From Streptomyces atratus (GTDB taxonomy: Bacteria > Actinomycetota > Actinomycetes > Streptomycetales > Streptomycetaceae): a DNA stretch of 64,000 bases. Below, in pieces: positions 56,618 to 64,000 of this stretch. Both the position numbers and the translations under genes were made by a program. The notes below the pieces were generated by a model. The model was not told the origin of the DNA, did no database searches, and was given only the letters and a program-made list of their open reading frames with translations. The stretch's first letter is position 1. Every line of letters begins with the position of its first letter. The DNA lies in assembly GCF_014648655.1 (NCBI RefSeq), contig NZ_BMRN01000008.1:62001-126000 (forward strand), read 5' to 3'.

Positions 56618-57495
56618 GCCTCGATCCGGGTACCGGTACCGCTCACCCGCACCCGTGCGTCGCCCGCCCGCAGTTCGACCGTGAGCGTGCCGGGGCGGCC
56701 CATGTCCTCGCCCTGGTGGAGGGTGAGGACCGCGGTGTCCGGGACGAGGCCCAGGGCGCGCACATAGGCGCCGAAGGCGGCCGCCGCCGCGCCCGTGGCG
56801 GGGTCCTCCACCACGCCGCCGACCGGGAACGGGTCGCGGACGTGGAAGACGTCCGGCGCCGCCCGCCACACCAGCTGCAGGGTCGTCAGGTCCAGCCGGT
56901 GCATCAGGGCTTCGAGGCGTGCGAAGTCGTAACCGAGGTCGGCAAGCCGCTCACGGGTCGCGGCGGCCAGCACCAGGTGGCGGGCGCCCGCGAAGGCGAT
57001 CCGGGGCGGCAGGGCAGGGTCGAGATCGGAGGCCGGCCAGTCCAGTGCGGCGAGCGCCTCCGCCAGGTCGTCCGGCGCGATGTCCATGACGTCCGGTTCG
57101 ACGCTGGTGAGCGTGGCACGCAGCTCGCCGCCCTCCTGGGTGACGGTGACCGGGACCGTACCCGCGGGCGTGCTGAACACCAGATCGCCGGGACCGTCGC
57201 GCTCGGCGAGTGCGAGGGCCGTCGCGACGGTGGCGTGGCCGCAGAAGGGGACTTCGGCCTTCGGGCTGAAGTAGCGGATCGTGTATTCCCGGGCGGCCGA
57301 CGGCCCTTCGTCGCCCGGCTCGTCCCGCTCGGTCAGAAAAGCTGATTCGCTGTAACCCAGCTCCGCCGCGACGGCGAGCATCGCCGCGTCGTCGAGACCG
57401 GACGCATCAAGGACGACACCTGCCGGATTGCCGCCCTCCGGGTCGGCGGAGAAGGCGGTGTAGCGCAGGATCTCGGTACCTGAATTCTGGCTCAT
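56614..57495 (-). CDS. PhzF-family isomerase
   Basis: This 293-residue protein is the PhzF/DapF-fold type: FSADPEGGNPAGVVLDASGL, then ELGYSESAFLTE with the catalytic Glu, REYTIRYFSPKAEVPFCGHA with TVATALALAE, and DPFPVGGVVEDPATGAAAAA near the end, all hallmark motifs. Members isomerise small metabolites by 1,3-hydrogen shifts, and PhzF itself acts in phenazine synthesis, but most homologues have unknown substrates. ATG 57495 is chosen as MSQNSGTE; an upstream in-frame start at 57528 is less likely. Confidence 0.9.
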   Translation of the reverse strand: MSQNSGTEILRYTAFSADPEGGNPAGVVLDASGLDDAAMLAVAAELGYSESAFLTERDEPGDEGPSAAREYTIRYFSPKAEVPFCGHATVATALALAERDGPGDLVFSTPAGTVPVTVTQEGGELRATLTSVEPDVMDIAPDDLAEALAALDWPASDLDPALPPRIAFAGARHLVLAAATRERLADLGYDFARLEALMHRLDLTTLQLVWRAAPDVFHVRDPFPVGGVVEDPATGAAAAAFGAYVRALGLVPDTAVLTLHQGEDMGRPGTLTVELRAGDARVRVSGTGTRIEA

Positions 57496-57575
57496 GCCAC
57501 AGGCCAACCCTGCCGCGGCCCGGGGCATTCCTGCTCCGGCCGGCCGGATGGTGCTCCGAGCCGCGGGTGCCCGGC

Positions 57576-58037
57576 TCAGTGGCAGTTCTTGGTGCCCTTG
57601 CTGGACTTCGTCCAGGAGCAGGAGTCCTGGAGCTTGCCGTTCGGCTTGATCAGCCGGGCCTTGTCACCGGTGTTGTTCCAGACGTACGAACCGCGGTTCC
57701 AGTAGACGTGGCCCGAGGAGTTCCTGCCCTTGCCGGTGTGGACCTTGACGGTCTTGCCCGCGCCGATGGTGTAGCTGCCGAAGGTGTACGTGTAACCGGT
57801 GTTGTCCTTCAGCTTGTATCCCTTGAGCTGAAGCTTCGACCTGCCGTTGTTGTGGATGTCCACCCACTCGGCGTTGAGGGACGCGTTGGTACGGGTGTCC
57901 TTGCCGGGGCTGTCGTACTGGATCTTGCCGAGGTGCAGCCCGCCCTGATGCGAGGCGGCCTGGGCGGGGGCCGTGACGAGCAGTGAGCCGGCCAGGGCGG
58001 CGGCCAGTGCGAGCGGCGCGGCGGCACGTATGTGCAT
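57576..58037 (-). CDS. Secreted lamin-tail-domain (LTD) protein
   Basis: This 153-residue precursor has a Sec signal (PLALAAALAGSLLVTAPAQA then AS) and one lamin-tail-like immunoglobulin-fold domain: LHLGKIQYDSPGKDTRTNAS, LNAEWVDIHNNGRSKLQLKG and YTIGAGKTVKVHTGKGRNSS with HVYWNRGSYVWNNTGDKARL. Two Cys near the C terminus (DSCSW, KNCH) could form a disulfide. In secreted bacterial proteins LTDs often accompany nucleases or serve as adhesion modules; this one stands alone. Confidence 0.85.
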   Translation of the reverse strand: MHIRAAAPLALAAALAGSLLVTAPAQAASHQGGLHLGKIQYDSPGKDTRTNASLNAEWVDIHNNGRSKLQLKGYKLKDNTGYTYTFGSYTIGAGKTVKVHTGKGRNSSGHVYWNRGSYVWNNTGDKARLIKPNGKLQDSCSWTKSSKGTKNCH

Positions 58038-58184
58038 GCTGTGATCCCTACGTGGAGTTATGGTGAAGAGCTGTGATCATAGGGGCAGCGCGCGCCGACC
58101 TGAAGGGGAGGCGCATATTCCGGCCAGGGTGTGGTCGTTTGGGTGGCAATCGCCCACGCGGGGCGGCCGGTTCGGTCGGTCCCG

Positions 58185-58958
58185 TCAGCCGCGGCCCACG
58201 TACGGCATCGCCGTTGCCAGTACCGTCGCGAACTGCATGTTCGCCTCCAGGGGCAGCTCCGCCATATGGAGCACCGTCCGGGCCACGTCCGCCGCCGCCA
58301 TCACCGGCTCCACCGCCAGTTCACCATTGGCCTGAAGGGTGCCGGTCCGCATCCGCTCCGTCATGTCCGTGGCGGCGTTGCCGACGTCGATCTGCCCGCA
58401 GGCGATCCGGTACGGACGGCCGTCCAGGGACAGCGACTTGGTCAGGCCCGTCATGGCGTGCTTGGTCGCGGTGTAGGCGACCGAATGCGGACGTGGTGCG
58501 TGGGCGGAGACAGAGCCGTTGTTGATGATCCGGCCGCCCTGCGGGTCCTGCGCCTTCATCAGCCGGTACGCCGCCTGAGCGCAGAGGAACGCACCCGTCA
58601 CATTCACGTCCACCACCGAGCGCCAGTCCTCCACGGACAGGTCCTCGACCGGGACGGAACGCGGGCCGAACGCACCCGCGTTGTTGAAGAGCAGATCGAG
58701 TCGGCCGAAGCACTCCCGCGCCGAGGAGAAGAGCCCGTCCACGTCCTCGGGGCGTGACACATCGGTGGGGACGGTGATCACCCGGGCGTTCTTCCCGGCC
58801 AGTGCGGCGGTCTCGGCGAGGGGTTCCGGGCGCCGGCCCGCGAGCGCCACCGACCAGCCGGCGCCGGTCAGGGCGAGAGCCACCGCGCGGCCGATTCCGG
58901 ATCCCGCGCCCGTCACGACCGCCGTCTTCGAGGCGGAGTTCAACAGTTTGTTGCTCAT
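58185..58958 (-). CDS. Short-chain dehydrogenase/reductase
   Basis: This 257-residue classical SDR has the [20 protein letters not shown] cofactor loop, NNAGAFGP, and the Ser-Tyr-Lys set in [20 protein letters not shown] then [13 protein letters not shown]. The basic residues in LAGRRPEPL after strand 2 suggest NADP(H). Substrate unknown. ATG 58958 is used. It is transcribed towards the lamin-tail gene and diverges from phoD. Confidence 0.88.
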   Translation of the reverse strand: MSNKLLNSASKTAVVTGAGSGIGRAVALALTGAGWSVALAGRRPEPLAETAALAGKNARVITVPTDVSRPEDVDGLFSSARECFGRLDLLFNNAGAFGPRSVPVEDLSVEDWRSVVDVNVTGAFLCAQAAYRLMKAQDPQGGRIINNGSVSAHAPRPHSVAYTATKHAMTGLTKSLSLDGRPYRIACGQIDVGNAATDMTERMRTGTLQANGELAVEPVMAAADVARTVLHMAELPLEANMQFATVLATAMPYVGRG

Positions 58959-59035
58959 GACGCCGCAGCGTACGCCTTACCGTCCTGCGGGGCGTGTGGG
59001 GCCACATGGGGCCAAGAAGGCGTGTGGGACGGCGG

Positions 59036-59057
59036 GTTCACCCGCCGGACGGCCGGC
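59036..59057 (+). promoter_or_regulatory. Possible PhoP box upstream of phoD
   Basis: GTTCACCCGCC (59036-59046) matches one 11-nt PhoP direct-repeat unit (GTTCAYCYRSN type); the next unit GGACGGCCGGC is poor. An inverted GTGAACCC lies at 59100-59107. Streptomyces phoD genes are commonly PhoP activated under phosphate starvation, so a site is expected here. Confidence 0.4.
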
Positions 59058-59220
59058 AGCGACAATCATGGTCTGCGTCGCGTATGCGCACTTCGTCCCG
59101 TGAACCCATTCCTGCCGCATTCCTCATCCGCGCGACGCCCGAGCGACGCGAACACGACGACCGCTCGATGCGCCGGCCCGGTGCACTTACCGAGTACACC
59201 ACCAGCCAGGGGAGGGACAG

Positions 59221-60849
59221 ATGACGCACTCATCTCACCAGCAGGAGATGCGCGACGCCGCCAGGCATGTCGGACGCCGCCGCTTCCTCACCGCCACCGG
59301 TGCCGCTGCCGCGCTGGCCTTCTCGGTCAATCTGCCGGCCGCGGGCACCGCGAGCGCCGCCGAGCTGGACGGCCGGAGGATCGGCGAGGACCCGTTCACC
59401 CTCGGCATCGCCTCGGGCGACCCGCAGCCCGACTCGGTCCTGCTGTGGACGAGACTCGCACCCCGACCGTACGAGACCGGCAGCGGACTTCCCCAGTCCC
59501 GTGTCGAGGTGAGCTGGGAACTCGCCCACGACGAGCACTTCTCCCGCATCGTCCAGCGAGGGTCGGCCACCGCCCACCCGGAGTTCAACCACAGCGTCCA
59601 CGTCGAGGTCAAGGGCCTCGAAGCGGACCGCGTCTTCTACTACCGCTTCCGCAGCGGTACGTGGATCAGCCCCGCCGGCCGGACCCGCACCGCGCCCGCC
59701 CCCGACGCCCGCAACAGCGCGCTGCGCCTGGCCGCCGTCTCCTGCCAGGCCTACCACGACGGCTACTTCACCGCGTACAAGCACCTCGCCCAGGAGGACG
59801 TCGACGTCGTCTTCCACCTCGGCGACTACCTCTACGAGTACGCCGTCGACGCGACCGGCGGAGCCCGTAACTACACGGACCGCAAACTCCCCGCCCGTTT
59901 CAACCGGGAGACGGTCACGCTGGAGGACTACCGGCTGCGGTACGGCCTCTACAAGTCCGACCCCGATCTGCGCGCCGCCCACGCCGCGCACCCCTTCGTC
60001 GTCACCTGGGACGACCACGAGACCGAGAACAACTACGCAGGCGACACCCCCGAGAACGGCGTACCGCCGGAGGAATTCCTGCTGCGTCGCGCCGCCGCCT
60101 ACCGGGCGTACTGGGAGAACCAGCCGCTGCGCACCCCGCAGCAGCCGAGCGGCCCGGACATGAAACTCTACCGGCGCCTGCAGTTCGGAAGGCTTGCCCA
60201 GTTCGACATCCTCGACACCCGTCAGTACCGCAGCGACCAGGCCTACGGCGACGGCTGGCACAAGCCCGGACCGGAGTCCGAGGACCCCTCGCGTACCCTG
60301 ACCGGCGCCACCCAGGAACGCTGGCTGCTCGACGGCTGGCACGCATCACGGGCCACCTGGAACGTCGTACCGCAGCAGGTCGCCTTCGCCCAGCGGCGCG
60401 ATGTCCCCACCGACGCCTATCTGCTCTCCATGGACGCGTGGGACGGCTACCCCGCCTCCCGGGACCGGATCCTGAAGGGGGCCGGGGCCGCCGGGATCGA
60501 CAACCTGATGGTGCTGACCGGCGATGTGCACGTCGGCTACGGCTTCGACCTGAAGAAGGACTTCGACGACCCGTCGTCCCGCACCGTCGGTACGGAGATC
60601 GTCGCCACATCCATCACGAGCGGCAAGGACGGCACGGACAAGCCGGCCGGCTGGAACAACCAGATGCGGGCCAACCCGCACATGAAGTTCTTCAACGGCC
60701 GCCGCGGATACGCGGTCATCACGCTGGGCCTGAAGCAGGCGCGCGCCGACTACCGCACGGTGTCGGCCGTCACCACGCCCGGTGCGCCCGTGACGACGGC
60801 CGGATCGTTCGTCACCGAGGTGGGGAACCAGGGCCTCACGCCCGCGTAG
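59221..60849 (+). CDS. phoD: Alkaline phosphatase D, Tat-exported
   Basis: This 542-residue protein has a twin-arginine signal (GRRRFLTATGAAAALAFSV), a PhoD N-terminal domain (LGIASGDPQPDSVLLWTRLA), and metal motifs AVSCQAYHDGYFTAYKHLAQ, VVFHLGDYLYEYAVDATGGA, VVTWDDHETENNYAGDTPEN and LTGDVHVGYGFDL. PhoD is a secreted Ca/Fe phosphodiesterase and phosphatase that scavenges phosphate from lipids, teichoic acids and nucleotides. ATG 59221 follows GGGAGGGACAG. A possible PhoP box lies upstream. Confidence 0.94.
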   Translation: MTHSSHQQEMRDAARHVGRRRFLTATGAAAALAFSVNLPAAGTASAAELDGRRIGEDPFTLGIASGDPQPDSVLLWTRLAPRPYETGSGLPQSRVEVSWELAHDEHFSRIVQRGSATAHPEFNHSVHVEVKGLEADRVFYYRFRSGTWISPAGRTRTAPAPDARNSALRLAAVSCQAYHDGYFTAYKHLAQEDVDVVFHLGDYLYEYAVDATGGARNYTDRKLPARFNRETVTLEDYRLRYGLYKSDPDLRAAHAAHPFVVTWDDHETENNYAGDTPENGVPPEEFLLRRAAAYRAYWENQPLRTPQQPSGPDMKLYRRLQFGRLAQFDILDTRQYRSDQAYGDGWHKPGPESEDPSRTLTGATQERWLLDGWHASRATWNVVPQQVAFAQRRDVPTDAYLLSMDAWDGYPASRDRILKGAGAAGIDNLMVLTGDVHVGYGFDLKKDFDDPSSRTVGTEIVATSITSGKDGTDKPAGWNNQMRANPHMKFFNGRRGYAVITLGLKQARADYRTVSAVTTPGAPVTTAGSFVTEVGNQGLTPA

Positions 60850-60886
60850 GACCGACCGGCACACGGGGGGCGGGAGAAGGAGCGGA

Positions 60887-60904
60887 GCCGGGTGTGTGCC
60901 CGGC
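60887..60904. terminator. Hairpin after phoD
   Basis: GCCGGG (60887-60892) pairs with CCCGGC (60899-60904) over TGTGTG. It lies between converging phoD and the Gfo/Idh/MocA gene. The stem is short. Confidence 0.4.
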
Positions 60905-60962
60905 CCCGCGACGCCGCCCTCCATCTGCCGGTCGTCCTGGGCCCTTCGCGGACAGGTCCCGG

Positions 60963-61976
60963 TCAGACGAGGCCGTCGGCCGGGTAGCGGACGCCGATGC
61001 GGTCGCGTACCGCGTCGAGCGTCCGCATCACGGCAAGGGAACCGTCCAGCGGCACCAGCGGCGACTCCGTCTCGCCCGCCCGCAGCGCCCGCGCCACCTC
61101 GGCCTGCTCGAACTGCATCCCGCGCAGCCCCTCGCCCGCCGCCTGCGCGGTGAACTCCTCCGGCTCGTGACCTTCCCGGTGCAGCACGAACCGCTCCGGG
61201 AAGAAGAAGCCACGCGGGAAGTCGATCCGCCCCTTCGTGCCCGTGATCGAGGCGGTCAGCGGCGTGTCCGCGACGATCGAACAGTTCAGCAGCGCCGAGG
61301 CGCCCGCCTCCGACCAGCCCAGCAGCATCGCGGTGTTCAGATCGGCGCCCTCCGGGGAGAGCAGCGCGTCGGCCTGTACCCGGTCCGGCTCACCCAGCAG
61401 CAGATGTGCGAACGAGACCGGATAGACCCCGAGGTCCAGCAGCGCGCCGCCGCCCAGCGCCGGGTTGCGCAGCCGGTGTTCGGGACCGAAAGGACCCGCG
61501 AGTCCGAAGTCGGCCTGCACGGTACGGATATCGCCGATGGCGCCGTCCCGCACCAGCTCCGTCATGCGCCGGATGACCGGGTTGCAGTACATCCACATGG
61601 CCTCCATCAGGAAGAGGCCGCGGTCCCGGGCGAGCTTCACCAGCTCGTCCGCCTCCCGCGCGTTGAGCGTGAACGCCTTCTCGCACAGCACGTGCTTTCC
61701 GGCCTCCAGACAGAGCGCGGCCGCTTCCCGGTGGGCCGAGTGCGGTGTCGCCACGTACACCACATCGACCTCGTCGTCGGCGGCGAGATCGGCCCAGCTG
61801 CCGTACGCCCGGGGTATCCCGAACCGCTGCGCGAACGCCTTCGCCGCGGCGTCCGTACGGGATGCGACGGCCACCACCTCCGCGTCCGGCATCGACCGCA
61901 GGTCCTCGGTGAACGTCGCGGCAATACCTCCGGTCGCCAGCACGCCCCAACGCACAGCCCTGCTCATGCCTGTCAT
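60963..61976 (-). CDS. Gfo/Idh/MocA-family oxidoreductase
   Basis: This 337-residue protein has an N-terminal Rossmann fold (VRWGVLATGGIAATFTEDLR), the EKP-like motif in GKHVLCEKAFTLNAREADEL (catalytic Lys), the segment LLDLGVYPVSFAHLLLGEP and the C-terminal alpha/beta domain. Members oxidise or reduce sugars, inositols and trans-dihydrodiols with NAD(P). ATG 61976 has GGGGAGC; ATG 61967 is also in frame. It diverges from a Bcr/CflA transporter over 78 bp. Substrate unknown. Confidence 0.88.
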   Translation of the reverse strand: MTGMSRAVRWGVLATGGIAATFTEDLRSMPDAEVVAVASRTDAAAKAFAQRFGIPRAYGSWADLAADDEVDVVYVATPHSAHREAAALCLEAGKHVLCEKAFTLNAREADELVKLARDRGLFLMEAMWMYCNPVIRRMTELVRDGAIGDIRTVQADFGLAGPFGPEHRLRNPALGGGALLDLGVYPVSFAHLLLGEPDRVQADALLSPEGADLNTAMLLGWSEAGASALLNCSIVADTPLTASITGTKGRIDFPRGFFFPERFVLHREGHEPEEFTAQAAGEGLRGMQFEQAEVARALRAGETESPLVPLDGSLAVMRTLDAVRDRIGVRYPADGLV

Positions 61977-62054
61977 GCCTGCTCCCCAAAAAGGTCTCGA
62001 CCAGTCCGGCTGAGCTGAGAGCATAGGGGCGGATTCAACGACATGGAGATGAGA

Positions 62055-63377
62055 ATGCCGGAGAGCGGCGCAAGCCGGGCCCAGCAGGAACGTACACACA
62101 TATCGACCACCCAGGCCGTGGCCGCGGAGTCGGCGGCCACCGGCACACCTCCCGGAAATCCGGCCGCCACCGACGCGGCCCGGCGCACCGGACTCCTCGT
62201 CACCCTGGTCCTCGGCGGCCTCACCGCACTGCCGCCGCTCTCCATGGACATGTACCTCCCGGCTCTGCCCGCGGTCACCGAGTCCCTGCACGCCTCCGCC
62301 GCGACCGTGCAGCTCACCCTCACCGCCTGCCTCACCGGCATGGCGCTCGGGCAGGTCGTCGTCGGACCGATGAGCGACCGGTGGGGCAGGCGCAGGCCGC
62401 TGCTCCTCGGCATGATCATCTATGTCGTCGCCACCGCGATCTGCGTCTTCGCCCCCACCACGGAACTCCTCATCGGCTTCCGCCTCCTGCAGGGCCTGGC
62501 CGGTGCGGCGGGGATCGTCATCGCCCGTGCCGTGGTGCGCGACATGTACGACGGCGTGGAGATGGCCAGGTTCTTCTCCACCCTGATGCTGATCTCCGGC
62601 GTCGCACCGATCGTCGCACCGCTGATCGGCGGACAGGTTCTGCGGTTCACCGACTGGCGGGGGATCTTCGCCGTCCTCACCGTCGTCGGCGTGGTGCTCA
62701 CCCTGGTCGTCCAGAAGTGGCTGCACGAGACCCTGCCGCCGCAGGACCGGCACACCGGCGGCATCGGCGACGCGCTGCGCACCATGCGCGGGCTGCTCGC
62801 CGACCGGGTCTTCACCGGCTACATGATCGCGGGCAGCCTCGCCTTCGCCGCCCTCTTCTCGTACGTGAGCGCCTCGCCGTTCGTCGTGCAGGAGATCTAC
62901 GGGGCCTCGCCGCAGACGTTCAGCCTGCTCTTCGGCATCAACTCGGTCGGCCTGATCGTCGTGGGCCAGATCAACGGCAAGGTACTGGTCGGCCGGATCA
63001 GCCTGGACAAGGCGCTCGCCTTCGGGCTCTCGGTCATCGTGCTGGCCGCGGCCGCGCTGCTGCTGATGACGTCCGGGGTCTTCGGGCACGTGGGCCTGGT
63101 CCCGGTCGCGGCCGGGCTCTTCGTGCTGATGTCGGCGATGGGGCTCGCGATGCCCAACACGAACGCACAGGCCCTGATGCGTACGAAGCACGCTGCCGGG
63201 TCCGCCTCCGCACTGCTCGGTACGTCGTCATTCCTGATCGGCGCCGTCGCCTCGCCGCTCGTCGGAATCGCGGGCGAGGGGACGGCCGTTCCGATGGCTG
63301 TCGTGCAGCTGGTGTGCGCGGTGGGTGCGATGGCCTGCTTCCTGGGGTTGTGCCGGCCCTGGCAGCGGGCTTCGTAG
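62055..63377 (+). CDS. Bcr/CflA-family MFS drug exporter
   Basis: This 440-residue protein has 12 membrane segments and the Bcr/CflA pattern: LTALPPLSMDMYLPALPAVT at TM1, LGQVVVGPMSDRWGRRRPLL (motif A), FRLLQGLAGAAGIVIARAVV with RDMYDGVEMA, and SGVAPIVAPLIGGQVLRFTD with WRGIF. It should expel drugs such as bicyclomycin or chloramphenicol, or amino acids. The third in-frame ATG (62055) has GGAG at best spacing; ATG 62043 is an alternative. Confidence 0.88.
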   Translation: MPESGASRAQQERTHISTTQAVAAESAATGTPPGNPAATDAARRTGLLVTLVLGGLTALPPLSMDMYLPALPAVTESLHASAATVQLTLTACLTGMALGQVVVGPMSDRWGRRRPLLLGMIIYVVATAICVFAPTTELLIGFRLLQGLAGAAGIVIARAVVRDMYDGVEMARFFSTLMLISGVAPIVAPLIGGQVLRFTDWRGIFAVLTVVGVVLTLVVQKWLHETLPPQDRHTGGIGDALRTMRGLLADRVFTGYMIAGSLAFAALFSYVSASPFVVQEIYGASPQTFSLLFGINSVGLIVVGQINGKVLVGRISLDKALAFGLSVIVLAAAALLLMTSGVFGHVGLVPVAAGLFVLMSAMGLAMPNTNAQALMRTKHAAGSASALLGTSSFLIGAVASPLVGIAGEGTAVPMAVVQLVCAVGAMACFLGLCRPWQRAS

Positions 63378-63383
63378 CGGGGC

Positions 63384-63632
63384 CGGGTCCAGCCCCACGT
63401 CCCGCCGCTGATCAGGTCCGGTCCGAGGTGGCGGGAGACGACGGAGACGATCGCCGGTACCGCGCCTTCCCCCGACGCGTGCTTGAAGGTGTGGACCACG
63501 CAGGTCCGCACCGGGTGCATCGGCCCGCCGGGGAATCCGCAGTCGTCGGCGTACAGGGGCCGGTGCCGCGGGTGTGCCAGGGCGAAGCAGACGAGCGTGT
63601 TTCCGCAGGCCCGGTCGGACCGAGCGGTACAC
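63384..63632 (-). pseudogene. Coding-like segment without start or stop
   Basis: On the minus strand a frame with almost every third base G or C reads RSDRACGNTLVCFALAHPRH, RPLYADDCGFPGGPMHPVRT, CVVHTFKHASGEGAVPAIVS and VVSRHLGPDLISGGTWGWTR. It has no start codon with a ribosome site and no stop before it runs antisense into the Bcr/CflA gene. It is also out of frame with the upstream gene that ends at 63633. It looks like a 3' gene fragment separated from its 5' part. I do not recognise it. Confidence 0.4.
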
Positions 63633-64000
63633 CTAGTTCGCGCTCGGGTAGCCGATCAGATGCGAGCGGTCCTTCTCGTCCGTCCAGCGGAACAGGCCGA
63701 CGCCGTCCGACGTCACCGCGCCCGGAATCCGTTGGTTCGAGGGCAGGGCACCCGTCGTGCCGCTCCTGATCGCCACCGCGACGGGGGTGCCGCCGCCGGC
63801 CAGTACGTCGGCCGCGTTGCGTGCGTTCGCCGCGCCGTACGCGATGCCCTCGTCGTTCACGGACGCGAGCGTCAGCGGCTTCGTGCCGTCCGCCCCCTCG
63901 AAGCAGAACCCCCGCTTCGTCAACAGGTCGAAGGCGAGCGGACCGGCCACCAGGAAGTTGCCCGAGGGCGCGGCGACCAGCTGCGGGTACTGGCCCGGCT
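63633..64000 (-). CDS. Hypothetical protein, 5' end outside window
   Basis: The last 121 residues of a minus-strand gene are present, ending FRWTDEKDRSHLIGYPSAN. The visible part reads GQYPQLVAAPSGNFLVAGPL, AFDLLTKRGFCFEGADGTKP and AAGTPVAV-like GGGTPVAVAIRSGTTGALPS. It seems beta-rich and could be a secreted or surface domain, but no family is recognised. The stop TAG lies at 63633. The following segment (63384-63632) is coding-like in another frame and may once have belonged to it. Confidence 0.6.
   Translation of the reverse strand, partial: PGQYPQLVAAPSGNFLVAGPLAFDLLTKRGFCFEGADGTKPLTLASVNDEGIAYGAANARNAADVLAGGGTPVAVAIRSGTTGALPSNQRIPGAVTSDGVGLFRWTDEKDRSHLIGYPSAN

Noticed and set aside
61980..63191. 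An extension of the Gfo/Idh/MocA frame across the Bcr/CflA gene.
   Set aside because: The Rossmann fold begins at the ATG near 61976 and the rest is Asp/Gly/Arg-rich antisense sequence.
1..64000. tRNA genes, CRISPR arrays, insertion sequences, integrase or attachment sites.
   Set aside because: I found no cloverleaf-like sequence, no regularly spaced repeats, and no transposase or recombinase motifs in the real coding regions.

Overview
The window is high-GC DNA with strong G/C bias at third codon positions, AGGAGG-type ribosome binding sites, frequent GTG starts, ATGA/GTGA stop-start overlaps, mycothiol- and F420-type enzymes, a gamma-butyrolactone AfsA/receptor pair, a DmdR-type iron box and an actinobacterial bifunctional RNase H/acid phosphatase. 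This is Streptomyces chromosome. I see no integrase, insertion sequence, tRNA or CRISPR array. The only RNA gene I recognise is rnpB (49312-49723).

Layout. 1-2.0 kb: truncated branched-chain amino-acid-type ABC binding lipoprotein, DUF4190 protein and a KstR-like TetR repressor. 2.2-5.4 kb: coupled GT4 glycosyltransferase, SAM methyltransferase and alpha-toroid protein. 5.4-13 kb: mixed genes, including a decayed small membrane protein gene, mycothiol-dependent and F420-dependent enzymes, PHP and VOC proteins, an amidase and a methyltransferase. 13-18.5 kb: putative catabolic island (M20 peptidase, NCS1 permease, DUF1177, IclR regulator, peptidase E). 19-22.4 kb: two-domain acyl-CoA dehydrogenase plus SCP2/thiolase-type Ltp, then a DHA2 MFS pump. 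23.9-30.8 kb: four-gene minus-strand operon encoding a predicted NTP-dependent conflict system (trypco1, trypsin-VMAP, MoxR AAA+, SAV_2336-type multidomain protein). 30.9-34.4 kb: two-component system with a frameshifted kinase and an ABC-2 exporter. 34.7-37.7 kb: MaoC hydratase, zinc alcohol dehydrogenase and SDR. 38-49 kb: conserved core genes (siderophore binding protein, NIF3, zinc ribbon, RNase H/phosphatase, Eda, YaaA, RNB nuclease, MerR). 49.3-53.7 kb: rnpB, crystallin-fold secreted protein, a heavily frameshifted gene, metallophosphoesterase, VOC and GT2. 53.8-56.6 kb: gamma-butyrolactone receptor, AfsA and a reductase-like protein. 56.6-64 kb: PhzF, lamin-tail protein, SDR, PhoD, Gfo/Idh/MocA, Bcr/CflA MFS and a truncated gene.

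The two most informative signals are these. First, three copies of one 14-bp operator, TnnAACnnGTTCTA, lie next to the KstR-like gene, before the fadE/ltp pair and before the maoC/adh/sdr operon. This ties three separated loci into one KstR-type beta-oxidation regulon of steroid-like acyl-CoA enzymes, with no steroid ring-degradation genes in view. Second, the trypsin-VMAP/MoxR/SAV_2336 operon is a compact, translationally coupled conflict system whose large subunit joins a modified von Willebrand-type domain, an apparent pseudokinase and a ParA/MinD-like domain lacking the Walker A lysine.

Other patterns include a shared CTGAC-N5-GTCAG dyad at two loci, a dispersed palindromic repeat at 40.6 and 45.4 kb, several decaying genes, and an apparent CTG start.
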